Source of the DNA: a virus | Virus record (IMG/VR): IMGVR_UViG_3300027977_000153 | Span: 1-28,859 of that record | Reading direction: 5' to 3' (one strand) | Length of the DNA: 28,859 nucleotides | Shown here: positions 18,199-25,237 of the stretch, piece by piece | Layout: each line of letters starts with the position of its first letter | Position numbering within the stretch: position 1 is the first letter of the stretch | Translations under genes and position numbers: made by a program | Notes under the pieces: generated by a model | What the model was told of the DNA's origin: nothing | What the model saw: only the letters and a program-made list of their open reading frames with translations | Database searches by the model: none

Positions 18199-18206
18199 GC
18201 TAAATA
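18199..18206 (+). promoter_or_regulatory. Candidate late promoter (GCTAAATA) for the HNH gene
   Basis: GCTAAATA lies just after the gp47 stop. With the last A at -6, +1 is about 18212 and the leader holds ACGGAG before the ATG at 18238. The motif also lies in a small hairpin, GGTGCTA (18196-18202) with TAGCATT (18210-18216, two G-U pairs), that only read-through transcripts could form; here the Shine-Dalgarno sequence is outside the stem. Confidence 0.45.
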
Positions 18207-18237
18207 AAGTAGCATTAGCAACGGAGCCTACATATCA

Positions 18238-19074
18238 ATGAATAAGTTTATTGAAAAATATATAAAAACTAAACGTTTTACTGACAAAGTAAATCGCAGT
18301 TTAACACCAGATGAAATACAAGCGTTAGAAAAAGTTATCAAAAAATACGGAGAGACTGCGTTTATTCGAAATAAAAGTATCCTTGACGATAGAGTCATTA
18401 CTGATCGAATCCCAACAATGATAAAGCATAATGTGTTAACTATTGTTGAAAATTTAGAAAAAGTAAAAGATGTTCGCAGAAATTCACTCGAGCATTGGCA
18501 ACTGTTTTACGGTAGTCACGCAAACGATCTTTACGCTGAGAGAACCAGGAAGTCTCGGCAGACAGAAAAAAATTTTGTTGAACGACACGGTGAAATCAAC
18601 GGAAAAAAATTGTGGGCTGTTTTTAGCGACAAAAAATCTAAAAAATCATCTTATACTAACTCAAAGGAATGGTATATTGATCGTTACGGTGAAGAGGCTG
18701 GGTATAAAAAATGGCAGGAAGTTGTTTACAAACGCATCTATAAAAAATGGACGTTAGAAGGCCTTGTGGAGAAATATGGAGAATCTTTAGGGAACGAAAA
18801 ATATAATAAGCTGCTTAAGGAAAGAGAAAAATTCCCTGGTTATGCCAGGAAAGTTCACGGACTTAGTCAAAAAACTTATGAAGAAAATATTGATATTATT
18901 AATCCTAATAGATTTAAACGAACGCTATGTGGTGTTGAGGGCGGATATCAACTAGATCATATTATAAGTGTCCGAGAATGTTTTGAACAGAATATTCCTG
19001 TAGAAGAGGCATCAAGGGTAGAGAATTTAAGGATGTTGCCGTGGAAGGAAAATTTAATGAGGCAATATGATTAA
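18238..19074 (+). CDS. HNH-type homing endonuclease overlapping gp46
   Basis: Protein of 278 aa. The C-terminus holds a variant HNH core: YQLDHIISV (D240, H241), then an Asn in VENLRMLP (N263) and KENLMR (N272). The middle (residues about 95-205) repeats a module of the form YGEEAGYKKWQEV, seen as HGEINGKKLWAVF, YGEEAGYKKWQEV and YGESLGNEKYNKL, as in phage HNH proteins that use such repeats for DNA contact. It is very Lys-rich and more A-rich than its neighbours, which fits an independently mobile gene. ACGGAG lies about 11 nt before the ATG. Its last eight bases overlap the start of gp46, and the gp46 ribosome-binding site (TGAGG) lies inside its coding sequence. It is inserted exactly between gp47 and gp46. 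Confidence 0.75.
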   Translation: MNKFIEKYIKTKRFTDKVNRSLTPDEIQALEKVIKKYGETAFIRNKSILDDRVITDRIPTMIKHNVLTIVENLEKVKDVRRNSLEHWQLFYGSHANDLYAERTRKSRQTEKNFVERHGEINGKKLWAVFSDKKSKKSSYTNSKEWYIDRYGEEAGYKKWQEVVYKRIYKKWTLEGLVEKYGESLGNEKYNKLLKEREKFPGYARKVHGLSQKTYEENIDIINPNRFKRTLCGVEGGYQLDHIISVRECFEQNIPVEEASRVENLRMLPWKENLMRQYD

Positions 19075-20830
19075 AATAAACAATTTATCAGTTCGTAATT
19101 TTATGTCGGTTGGCGCGGTAACACAAGGTATTGACTTTGATCGATCAGACCTTACCTTGGTGCTGGGAGAAAATTTAGACATGGGCGGAGACGGTTCTCG
19201 AAACGGAACAGGCAAGACCACAATCATCAATGCTCTCAGCTATGCTTTGTATGGCCAAGCATTATCAAACATCCGCAAAGACAATCTTGTCAACAAAACT
19301 AATGCCAAACACATGCTGGTGAGTTTGGACTTTGGTGTGGGTGGACAAAACTACAAAATTGAACGCGGTCGGAAACCCAACGTGCTCAAGTTTTATGTTA
19401 ACAACGAACATCAAGTAGCACAGGACGAAGCACAAGGTGATTCAAGAGAAACACAAGAAGCTATAGAACGTGTGTTGGGCATGAGTCATGACATGTTCCA
19501 GCACATTGTTGCGTTAAACACATATACTCCACCGTTTTTAAGTCTCAAGGCTAACGAACAACGTACCATCATTGAACAATTGCTAGGTATCACATTGTTA
19601 AGTGAACGTGCTGATCGTATCAAACAACTAAACAAAGCAACCAAAGATTCTATTCAGTCTGAAGAATTGCGCATTCGTGCTGTTCAAGAAGCTAACAAGC
19701 GCATTGAAGAACAAATACAAAGTTTAGAAAAACGTCGTACACTTTGGATTCGTAAACAAGCAGAAGATGTAGCTGCATTAACTCAAGGTATCAATGATCT
19801 TGAACACATTGATATCAACAATGAAGTGCAATCACATAGAGATCTAGAAGCATACTATATTCGCAAGAAATCTGCAGATGATGCAAATCGATGGATCAAG
19901 CAAATCAATGTTGACGATGCAAAATTACAAAAGCAACGGGATCAAATTCAAAAAGATCTTGGGCAAATTGCATCGCACAAATGTTTTGCCTGTGGAACAG
20001 AAATACACGATAACAGTCTTGACACGGTGAAAACACAGCGTGAAAAAAATCTTCAAGAATTGGCGTTGCAATTGCTGACCAATGATACACAAAGATTAGA
20101 ACATCAGGATACTCTAACAGGTCTCGGTACCATTGGATCTGCTCCTACGGTATTTTATGATAATTTAGAACAAGCATTAAATCACAAGAACACTGTGGAT
20201 ACTTTGCGTAAAGATCTTGCTGCAAGATCAGCAGACACCGATCCATATGCTGAACAAATTGTAGACATGCAACATCAAGCATTGCAAGTGGTCAGTTACG
20301 ATACGTTGAATGAATTTACTCGAATTCAAGAACATCAAGAATTCTTACTAAAACTGCTAACTAGCAAAGACTCGTTTGTGCGTAAGAAGATCATTGATCA
20401 AAATTTGAGTTATCTCAACAGTCGACTCACACACTATCTTGATCGTATTGGATTGCCACATACTGTGAAGTTTCAGAATGACTTGACCGTGAGTATTGAA
20501 GAACTAGGTCGTGAACTAGACTTTGACAACTTATCTCGTGGTGAACGCAATCGATTGATCTTGAGTATGAGTTGGGCATTCCGAGATGTATGGGAAAGTC
20601 TATACCAGCCCATCAACATCTTGTTCATTGATGAGATGATTGATTCCGGATTAGACACACAAGGCGTAGAGAATGCATTGGCATTGCTCAAGAAGATGAG
20701 TCGCGAACGTCACAAGAGTATTTGGCTTGTGAGCCACAGGGATGAACTAACCAGTAGAGTGGAGAACATTCTCAAGGTTGTCAAAGAGAACGGCTTTACT
20801 TCTTACAACACGGACGTTGAGTTAGCATGA
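19067..20830 (+). CDS. gp46: Recombination endonuclease subunit gp46 (SbcC/Rad50-like ATPase)
   Basis: Protein of 587 aa (T4 gp46 is 560 aa). Walker A is GSRNGTGKTT near residues 43-52. Coiled-coil segments flank a zinc hook, CFAC (C306, C309), near the middle. The ABC signature is LSRGERNRL from residue 489, and Walker B is ILFIDEMIDSGLD (D522, E523), followed by a conserved His in WLVSHRDEL. This is the complete SMC-type layout. Two hooks join through zinc, and the heads bind gp47 to open and process DNA ends. The ATG overlaps the HNH gene by 8 bp and its TGA overlaps the next start (ATGA), so its expression is tied to both neighbours. Confidence 0.93.
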   Translation: MIKINNLSVRNFMSVGAVTQGIDFDRSDLTLVLGENLDMGGDGSRNGTGKTTIINALSYALYGQALSNIRKDNLVNKTNAKHMLVSLDFGVGGQNYKIERGRKPNVLKFYVNNEHQVAQDEAQGDSRETQEAIERVLGMSHDMFQHIVALNTYTPPFLSLKANEQRTIIEQLLGITLLSERADRIKQLNKATKDSIQSEELRIRAVQEANKRIEEQIQSLEKRRTLWIRKQAEDVAALTQGINDLEHIDINNEVQSHRDLEAYYIRKKSADDANRWIKQINVDDAKLQKQRDQIQKDLGQIASHKCFACGTEIHDNSLDTVKTQREKNLQELALQLLTNDTQRLEHQDTLTGLGTIGSAPTVFYDNLEQALNHKNTVDTLRKDLAARSADTDPYAEQIVDMQHQALQVVSYDTLNEFTRIQEHQEFLLKLLTSKDSFVRKKIIDQNLSYLNSRLTHYLDRIGLPHTVKFQNDLTVSIEELGRELDFDNLSRGERNRLILSMSWAFRDVWESLYQPINILFIDEMIDSGLDTQGVENALALLKKMSRERHKSIWLVSHRDELTSRVENILKVVKENGFTSYNTDVELA

Positions 20831-21339
20831 AAATCTTAATCACTGGCACCAAAGGACTAGCAAAGGCACTAGGCGATGTGTATGCCGATCAGTCGGTAAC
20901 AATGATATCACGTTCCAGCGGAACTGATATCAACAATGTTAGACAGTGGGGATCTAATTTTTTAGATTATGATTGTGTAGTTAACTGTGCCTACGATGGG
21001 TTTGCGCAAGTCAGTGTATTAGAATTTTTTTATCAAAATTGGAAAAACGACTCTAGTAAAAAAATTATCACCATTGGTAGTCGAGCTATAACACACAAAC
21101 GATCTGACCCTGAGTCCGGATACTGGGCATACCGATTGCACAAGCAGGCATTGCAACAAGCACACGATACAATGCTGTTAGACTCCAAATGTGATATGAA
21201 AATTATTCATCCTGGACCAATTGATACCGCAATGTTGCAACACATCGATTGTGTTAAATTTAACCCAGGTATATTAGCATCAAAAATAAAAACCATAGTA
21301 GAAGATTCTACAATCAAACGAGTTGACTTATGGCTATAA
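20827..21339 (+). CDS. Short-chain dehydrogenase/reductase-like protein (compact)
   Basis: Protein of 170 aa. It shows SDR landmarks: a Rossmann start MKILITGTKGLAKALG with the glycine-rich cofactor loop (residues 6-16), VVNCAYDG (N53, in the place of NNAG), a candidate catalytic Ser in IGSRA (S85), YRLHK (Y102, K106, the YxxxK pair) and HPGPIDTAM (128-136). Typical SDRs are about 250 aa; this one lacks most of the C-terminal substrate region but keeps the catalytic residues, so an active but minimal enzyme is possible. The substrate cannot be told. It overlaps gp46 by 4 bp and the radical SAM gene by 10 bp, which suggests coupled translation and a shared pathway with the latter. Confidence 0.7.
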   Translation: MKILITGTKGLAKALGDVYADQSVTMISRSSGTDINNVRQWGSNFLDYDCVVNCAYDGFAQVSVLEFFYQNWKNDSSKKIITIGSRAITHKRSDPESGYWAYRLHKQALQQAHDTMLLDSKCDMKIIHPGPIDTAMLQHIDCVKFNPGILASKIKTIVEDSTIKRVDLWL

Positions 21340-22430
21340 ATTGGCAATACTATCATTGGCATTTAGAGCCCAGTGCAGTCTGCACATTAAAATGTCCTAG
21401 ATGTCCTCGAACTGAACATCCAGATACACCTTGGTTGAATAAAAACATGACCTTGGATTTTGTGAAGAAATTCTTCACCGAGGATATGTTGCGTAATCAT
21501 GTGCGCCGAGTAACCATGTGTGGTGATGTAGGTGACCCTATTTACTGCAAAGAATACATTGAGATCTGTAGATACATCAAGAGTGTTAATCCAACTATAC
21601 ATATCTTCACGATCACCAACGGTAGTCATAAAAAGCCCGAGTGGTGGGAAGAATTTGGATCTGTACTCAACGAGTATGACACAGTTAACTTTAGCATCGA
21701 CGGATATGACAATTCTAGCAATAATCTGTACAGAATCAACAGCAATTGGAATAGTATCATTGATGGCATCAAGGCACTTAGAGCAGTTAACCCGCATGTT
21801 TTTATTAACTGGGCTACTATTGTGTTTAAATTTAATCAAGATTATCTTGACAACATTGCCAACCAGGCCAGGTTGTTGGGCATGGATATGCTACAATTAA
21901 CAAAAAGCACAAAGTTTGGTAGCAAGTACGATGGATATGGCGGAGCAAGTGATCCTCTGGAACCTAGTGAAGAATTTATAAGTTCTAGCCATCGCTATGA
22001 ACGTTCAACAATTAACCTCAGTAGTAGAATACAAAAAAATACAGACTACCTTGAATACAATCAAGCCAAGTATATAGAAATAAAAAATCAATATCAAGAT
22101 CAGCCAATAACACCGTTGTGCGAGATTGGCAACAGAGGCATCTATGTCAACGCAGAAGGTGTTGTTTTTCCGTGCAGTTGGACCAGTTTTCCTTACACTA
22201 GTTTAACATACGGCAATAAGACAATCCAATGGGACGACAGTTTTTTCGCAAAACACAGGCAGCAATTAAATTTACACAATAGAACATTCAACGAAATAGT
22301 GTCAGATCCTCTATGGAACAAATGTAGCCAAGGATTTACTGATAAGTCTAAAACATGGGTAGAGTGCTCACAAAAGTGTTCTACGTTAATCGTAGACGAA
22401 AAATACGCAGTTGGATGGGAAACAAACTAA
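21330..22430 (+). CDS. Radical SAM protein with C-terminal auxiliary cysteines
   Basis: Protein of 366 aa. The radical SAM signature is CTLKCPRC (C18, C22, C25), which binds the 4Fe-4S cluster used to cleave S-adenosylmethionine. MCGDVGDP (63-70) corresponds to the GGEP-type SAM-binding strand. VNFSIDGYD and INWATIVFKFN follow as later barrel strands. The C-terminal part has C264, C282, C332, C346 and C350 in the pattern of a SPASM/twitch domain holding an extra iron-sulfur cluster, which is usual for enzymes that act on peptides or other large substrates. No precursor peptide was recognised nearby. It overlaps the SDR gene by 10 bp. The substrate is unknown; peptide, sugar or cofactor modification are all possible. 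Confidence 0.82.
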   Translation: MAINWQYYHWHLEPSAVCTLKCPRCPRTEHPDTPWLNKNMTLDFVKKFFTEDMLRNHVRRVTMCGDVGDPIYCKEYIEICRYIKSVNPTIHIFTITNGSHKKPEWWEEFGSVLNEYDTVNFSIDGYDNSSNNLYRINSNWNSIIDGIKALRAVNPHVFINWATIVFKFNQDYLDNIANQARLLGMDMLQLTKSTKFGSKYDGYGGASDPLEPSEEFISSSHRYERSTINLSSRIQKNTDYLEYNQAKYIEIKNQYQDQPITPLCEIGNRGIYVNAEGVVFPCSWTSFPYTSLTYGNKTIQWDDSFFAKHRQQLNLHNRTFNEIVSDPLWNKCSQGFTDKSKTWVECSQKCSTLIVDEKYAVGWETN

Positions 22431-22461
22431 GTATACAGCAAGGACAAACCCACTAAAACAC

Positions 22462-22893
22462 ATGACATGGCTATATCAAAACACCCCAGTTGAGACATTG
22501 CCTGAAGAGTGTATTGGTTTTGTTTACTTGATCACAAATAATCTATCTGGACGCAAGTACATAGGCAAAAAATTAGCAAAATTTAGCAAGACCACTTACA
22601 AAACAGTCAAGCAAAAAAACGGCATCAAAAAGAAAAAGAAGGTTAGAAGCAAAGTTGATTCAGACTGGCGCGACTACTATGGTAGCAGCGAGCACCTAAC
22701 CGCAGACATCACACAATTAGGCACTGAAAACTTCACCAGAGAAATACTTTACTACTGCACATCAAAAGCCCAGTGTTCATACATTGAAGCTAGAGAGCAG
22801 TTCAGTCGTAGAGTATTGGAATCTGACGACTGGTACAATGGACACATTCAAGTACGTGTGCATGGCAGTCATATTTGTAGATTAACAAATTAA
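22462..22893 (+). CDS. Small GIY-YIG endonuclease-like protein
   Basis: Protein of 143 aa from the ATG at 22462. The frame is also open from an ATG at 22411 inside the radical SAM gene, but family members known to me begin close to the WLYQNTPVETLP segment, and the upstream part looks unstructured. The motif IGFVYLITNNLSGRKYIGKK (FVY...YIG) is followed by a Lys-rich loop and SDWRDYYGSSEHL, FTREILYYC, YIEAREQFSR with a probable catalytic Glu, and WYNGHIQVRV. This small family is widespread in T4-like phages of aquatic bacteria and has no C-terminal DNA-binding module, so a repair or structure-specific nuclease is as likely as a homing role. Only AAGGA 17 nt upstream serves as a ribosome site, which makes the start uncertain. 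Confidence 0.7.
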   Translation: MTWLYQNTPVETLPEECIGFVYLITNNLSGRKYIGKKLAKFSKTTYKTVKQKNGIKKKKKVRSKVDSDWRDYYGSSEHLTADITQLGTENFTREILYYCTSKAQCSYIEAREQFSRRVLESDDWYNGHIQVRVHGSHICRLTN

Positions 22894-23742
22894 ATGTTAG
22901 ACACGCACATAGTAAAATTTTACAATGATATCAGGGACCCGCAGTGGCCGGATATCTCCAGTTATAATGACTATCGGTCTCTGCCTGAAAATATTCGAGA
23001 CGAGGGCGACAATCTGCACGATTTTCAAAAAGTAAAATCGCAGATTTGTGATACCGACCACTGGATTCAGAACACTGTGTCTGTTTGTGTTTATAAAAAT
23101 CTAGCATATGTTCCTTTGCCAAAATGTGCATATGTTTATCATACAACTTTGTTCAACAACTTGGGTTGGGAAAGAGTTTTGTTAAAAGATCTTGACATTG
23201 ACAATACTGTGTTCTTTGGCACAATTATGCATCCGTTGCGTCGTTACCTCAAAGGAATTACTCAATGGATTACTTGTAGTTACATGACCAACGAGCCTCA
23301 GATGTCAACTGCTAATCCTTGGATACATGATCCTATCACGGTGGATTGGCCTCAATTGTTCAACGACATATCCACAAAGTATGTTCGACAATTACTGACC
23401 ACTGTAATAATTGGTGATGTGCATTCAATACCATATCATTTGACCTTGGGAAAATTAGTCAACAAAGTTAATTGGATTCCAATGGATGCAATGTCTGATC
23501 ATGATGTATCTGTCAGCATGACAAACTTTTTTCAATTACACAATCACAATATACAACTGCCAGCCAACACCAATCGTTTACACGAATCTTCAACAGAACA
23601 AAAAAGAGTTTTTGATATCATCAAACACGAATTTTTCAGTCAGCCTGACAACATTCACAACTTCTACAAAACAAACGGCAGCGATCTAGGTCTTTACTAC
23701 AATCTTCTAGACAACTTCACTCCCACCTGGCAACACCTTTAA
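22894..23742 (+). CDS. Sulfotransferase-like protein (tentative)
   Basis: Protein of 282 aa. The segment YVPLPKCAYVYHTTLFNNLG (residues 72-91) resembles the PAPS 5'-phosphosulfate loop, in which a Lys (here K77) and Ser/Thr bind the donor. FFGTIMHPLRRYLKGITQW (108-126) resembles the 3'-phosphate-binding strand-helix (RDPxxRxxS type), with His in place of the usual Arg. Order and spacing fit the sulfotransferase fold, but the rest is not recognisable, so this is a tentative fold assignment. The ATG directly follows the TAA of the previous gene with no Shine-Dalgarno sequence, implying reinitiation. It is the last gene of the plus-strand cluster. A sulfotransferase might decorate a surface molecule or a product of the neighbouring SDR / radical SAM enzymes; that is speculation. 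Confidence 0.4.
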   Translation: MLDTHIVKFYNDIRDPQWPDISSYNDYRSLPENIRDEGDNLHDFQKVKSQICDTDHWIQNTVSVCVYKNLAYVPLPKCAYVYHTTLFNNLGWERVLLKDLDIDNTVFFGTIMHPLRRYLKGITQWITCSYMTNEPQMSTANPWIHDPITVDWPQLFNDISTKYVRQLLTTVIIGDVHSIPYHLTLGKLVNKVNWIPMDAMSDHDVSVSMTNFFQLHNHNIQLPANTNRLHESSTEQKRVFDIIKHEFFSQPDNIHNFYKTNGSDLGLYYNLLDNFTPTWQHL

Positions 23743-23752
23743 ATTCAGAAAA

Positions 23753-24070
23753 CTAGACACTGTGCTGAGCGTTTGGCTCAGCCCCATTGAGGAACGGTGA
23801 AATACCCGGTCCAGACTTGGGCGTCAAAGGCAATTGCTAACTTAAGGCAACAAATGGTTTGGGCTCTGTGAAAAAGATACACCCCATGCTCATAGGACTT
23901 GGATTTACGTCGGGTCACTAGGGTTCCGTTGATATGTGAAGCTTGAGTAGGGGGTACCGGTCAACCGCCTCCGCGTAGGAAACTACAATCTCATTACCGT
24001 AGATGACTGCTGTCACTCAGATGATGCGTTTTTCACCGTGCATACGGTGAATTATGACCACAGTATCTAG
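23753..24070. ncRNA. Candidate structured non-coding RNA (family not recognised)
   Basis: This lies in a 405-bp convergent gap without a credible ORF. The ends pair: 23753-23764 with 24059-24070, 11 of 12 positions, the exception being a C-A (a G-U on the other strand). Inside are a 6-7-bp hairpin (23764-23770/23776-23782), a two-part helix GAGG-AA-CGGT (23789-23798) with ACCG-CCTC (23964-23971), a nested TACCC/GGGTA helix (23803-23807/23952-23956), a GTAG-GAAA-CTAC tetraloop hairpin (23975-23986), a 4-bp hairpin (24004-24015) and an 8-bp perfect hairpin (24032-24051). All these are mutually compatible. The GAAA loop favours the plus strand, the G-U favours the minus strand. No tRNA, tmRNA, RNase P, SRP, 6S or group I intron core was recognised. 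Confidence 0.5.
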
Positions 24071-24085
24071 ATGATACTAAGTCAA

Positions 24086-24120
24086 GAAACAAAAAACATT
24101 GATGAGCGATAGCGAATCAA
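24086..24120 (-). terminator. Probable intrinsic terminator of the gp26 operon
   Basis: On the minus strand a hairpin with arms TTGAT and ATCAA (24116-24120 and 24099-24103), plus an inner GC/GC pair, is followed by TGTTTTTTGTTTC (24086-24098), a U-rich tail. It lies 28 bp beyond the stop at 24148. The stem is short, so efficiency is uncertain. Confidence 0.5.
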
Positions 24121-24121
24121 T

Positions 24122-24140
24122 AGACTTGCTACGCAAGTCT
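24122..24140. other. Perfect 8-bp hairpin at the convergent junction
   Basis: AGACTTGC and GCAAGTCT flank a 3-nt loop. It lies between the end of the gp26 operon and its terminator. There is no U-run on either side. It may stabilise 3' ends or reinforce termination. Confidence 0.5.
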
Positions 24141-24147
24141 TGAACAC

Positions 24148-24429
24148 TTAGAAGAAATTGAGACCAGTCTTTTTTGTTGTCTCTAAATTGTCTTTGATCA
24201 AGTTGTTTATGATATCACGTTCATGCATACTTAATGCCATGGCTTGATCGTAAGTTAGTCCACCTCGCATAAACCAACTTATCTTGATAGCCTCCTGGCG
24301 TATGTTTTGACAATCTTTGTCCATGTTTTCGATCAACTTGCTGATCTCTTCTGGACTAGAGGTCAGGAGGCGTTGACGAAAAAACTTGATAGATCCAAAG
24401 TAAACGGTTGTGAATACTGGTGACCACAT
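24148..24429 (-). CDS. -1-frame extension of gp26 (tail-assembly chaperone-like), probably made by frameshifting
   Basis: This frame is -1 relative to gp26 and overlaps its last 67 bp. As an independent ORF it would be 93 aa from an ATG at 24429, but AAGGA touches that ATG with no spacing, and the first 17 residues are just gp26 sequence read out of frame. From the slippery site at 24378-24384 onward it encodes RQRLLTSSPEEISKLIENM, then ISWFMRGGLTYDQAMALSMH, IINNLIKDNLETTKKTGLNF and a final Phe. This is a helical, charged domain found in small proteins of T4-like phages. A -1 shift would yield a gp26 fusion of about 350 aa, parallel to the G/GT tail chaperones of other phages. Separate translation cannot be excluded. 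Confidence 0.6.
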   Translation of the reverse strand: MWSPVFTTVYFGSIKFFRQRLLTSSPEEISKLIENMDKDCQNIRQEAIKISWFMRGGLTYDQAMALSMHERDIINNLIKDNLETTKKTGLNFF

Positions 24430-25199
24430 TCCTTACATGTTAATGCCAGTGGTTGTATATCACTTTGTTGTTTGATTGCAATCACGTGATCTCGCAATTG
24501 ATTGAATATTTTACTATCGCAATTACGTAGATATTCAGTGATGTATTCTGTTTCACTTACCATTGCTTGTGGAGTTTTGATAGCAGCAATGCTTTGAGCA
24601 ATGGTTTTTATTGTGGTTTCATTGATCAACATCATGCTACGATTTAATTGATCTAGTTTTGTTTTTTCATCTGCGTCACTATCAAGCACACGCATGGCCT
24701 GTTGTTGCTCTATCTGCATTTGATTGTTGTCGTTGACAAATTTGTACGGAATAGGACGGAACCAAAATTCCAAATCACCAATGTTTAATGATTTTTCATA
24801 GTCACCTATTTTTAATGTATCATTGACCACACGCAAGTCAATGCTGATTAACTCGTCAGTGTCACATGCTGGGCAGTTTACATCAAGATCCATGGCATGG
24901 CCGTAACTGGCAATACGTATACCTACAAGTACAGCATCAATATCCGATGCTGGCATAGTCCATGGATCTCTTATAGACGGAACACAACTTTTGATCACAT
25001 TCACCGTGGCTGTGCCGTTGAACAATGCATCAGGAGTTCTATAAGTGATTTCATCTACTGATGTCATGGGCAAAACTGGCAATTCACCGTTGGCTGGCAT
25101 CATCAGTGCGCCTGGCGGATAAAATTTACCACCAGATGGTAAACGTATGTAGATGGCCGGTTGACGGAAATATTGTGTTAGTGGGTTGTTTGGTAGCAT
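24363..25199 (-). CDS. gp26: Baseplate hub / tail-assembly protein gp26 (T4 baseplate family)
   Basis: Protein of 278 aa. Features: LPSGGKFYPPGALMMPANGE, LPMTSVDEITYRTPDALFNG, VNVIKSCVPSIRDPWTMPAS and IDAVLVGIRIASYGHAMDLD. These match the gp26-type T4 baseplate family, whose members start with a short beta strand and carry the helical D-ALFNGTA / ID-LL-IRIASYG segment. Two CxxC pairs, CPAC (C109, C112) and CKEC (C255, C258), probably bind one zinc and are separated by a long helical insert. T4 gp26 is 208 aa and takes part in hub assembly. The gene begins the minus-strand pair opposite the tape-measure-like gene, a usual neighbourhood for tail chaperones. GAGAAAA precedes the ATG. The slippery T-TTT-TTC lies five codons before its TGA. 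Confidence 0.75.
   Translation of the reverse strand: MLPNNPLTQYFRQPAIYIRLPSGGKFYPPGALMMPANGELPVLPMTSVDEITYRTPDALFNGTATVNVIKSCVPSIRDPWTMPASDIDAVLVGIRIASYGHAMDLDVNCPACDTDELISIDLRVVNDTLKIGDYEKSLNIGDLEFWFRPIPYKFVNDNNQMQIEQQQAMRVLDSDADEKTKLDQLNRSMMLINETTIKTIAQSIAAIKTPQAMVSETEYITEYLRNCDSKIFNQLRDHVIAIKQQSDIQPLALTCKECGHQYSQPFTLDLSSFFVNAS
24378..24384 (-). other. Candidate -1 programmed ribosomal frameshift site (T TTT TTC)
   Basis: In the gp26 frame the codons are AGT TTT TTC GTC, a canonical X XXY YYZ heptamer. The gp26 stop follows 12 nt after the heptamer. A slip by one base keeps Phe-Phe and continues with CGT CAA CGC in the 24148 frame. Downstream are short helices (CTCT/AGAG, then GATCA/TGATC), which are weak stimulators. 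Confidence 0.6.
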
Positions 25200-25209
25200 G
25201 TTTTTTCTC

Positions 25210-25217
25210 GCTAAATA
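25210..25217 (+). promoter_or_regulatory. Candidate late promoter (GCTAAATA) for the tape-measure / portal genes
   Basis: GCTAAATA, identical to the motif before the HNH gene, lies in the 64-bp divergent gap. With the last A at -6, +1 is about 25223 and the 41-nt leader contains AAGGA 7 nt before the ATG at 25264. TATAAT at 25216-25221 overlaps it, but no -35 box is seen. Confidence 0.45.
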
Positions 25218-25224
25218 TAATTAT

Positions 25225-25237
25225 GATCAATTTGATC
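25225..25237. repeat. GATCAA-T-TTGATC dyad in the divergent gap
   Basis: Six-base arms around a single central base. The loop is too small for an RNA hairpin, so if it has a role it is as a protein-binding site next to the predicted start point of the rightward transcript. Confidence 0.35.

Noticed and set aside
22411-22461. Upstream ATG start for the small GIY-YIG protein
   Set aside because: The extra 17 residues are polar and non-conserved in appearance and overlap the radical SAM gene; the ATG at 22462 fits the family start. The weak ribosome site leaves some doubt.
24099-24120. Hammerhead ribozyme core (TGATGA...GAA)
   Set aside because: The bases that would form the core pair with each other as a simple hairpin, the invariant first C is T, and no flanking helices or cleavage site are present.
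23753-24140. A group I or group II intron remnant
   Set aside because: No P7/R-S type core or domain V hairpin was seen, and the region lies between two genes with normal ends rather than inside a gene.
23743-24147. A tRNA, tmRNA or other housekeeping RNA in the convergent gap
   Set aside because: No tRNA T-loop pattern, CCA end, tmRNA tag frame, RNase P or SRP core could be found on either strand; only a generic structured-RNA call is supported.
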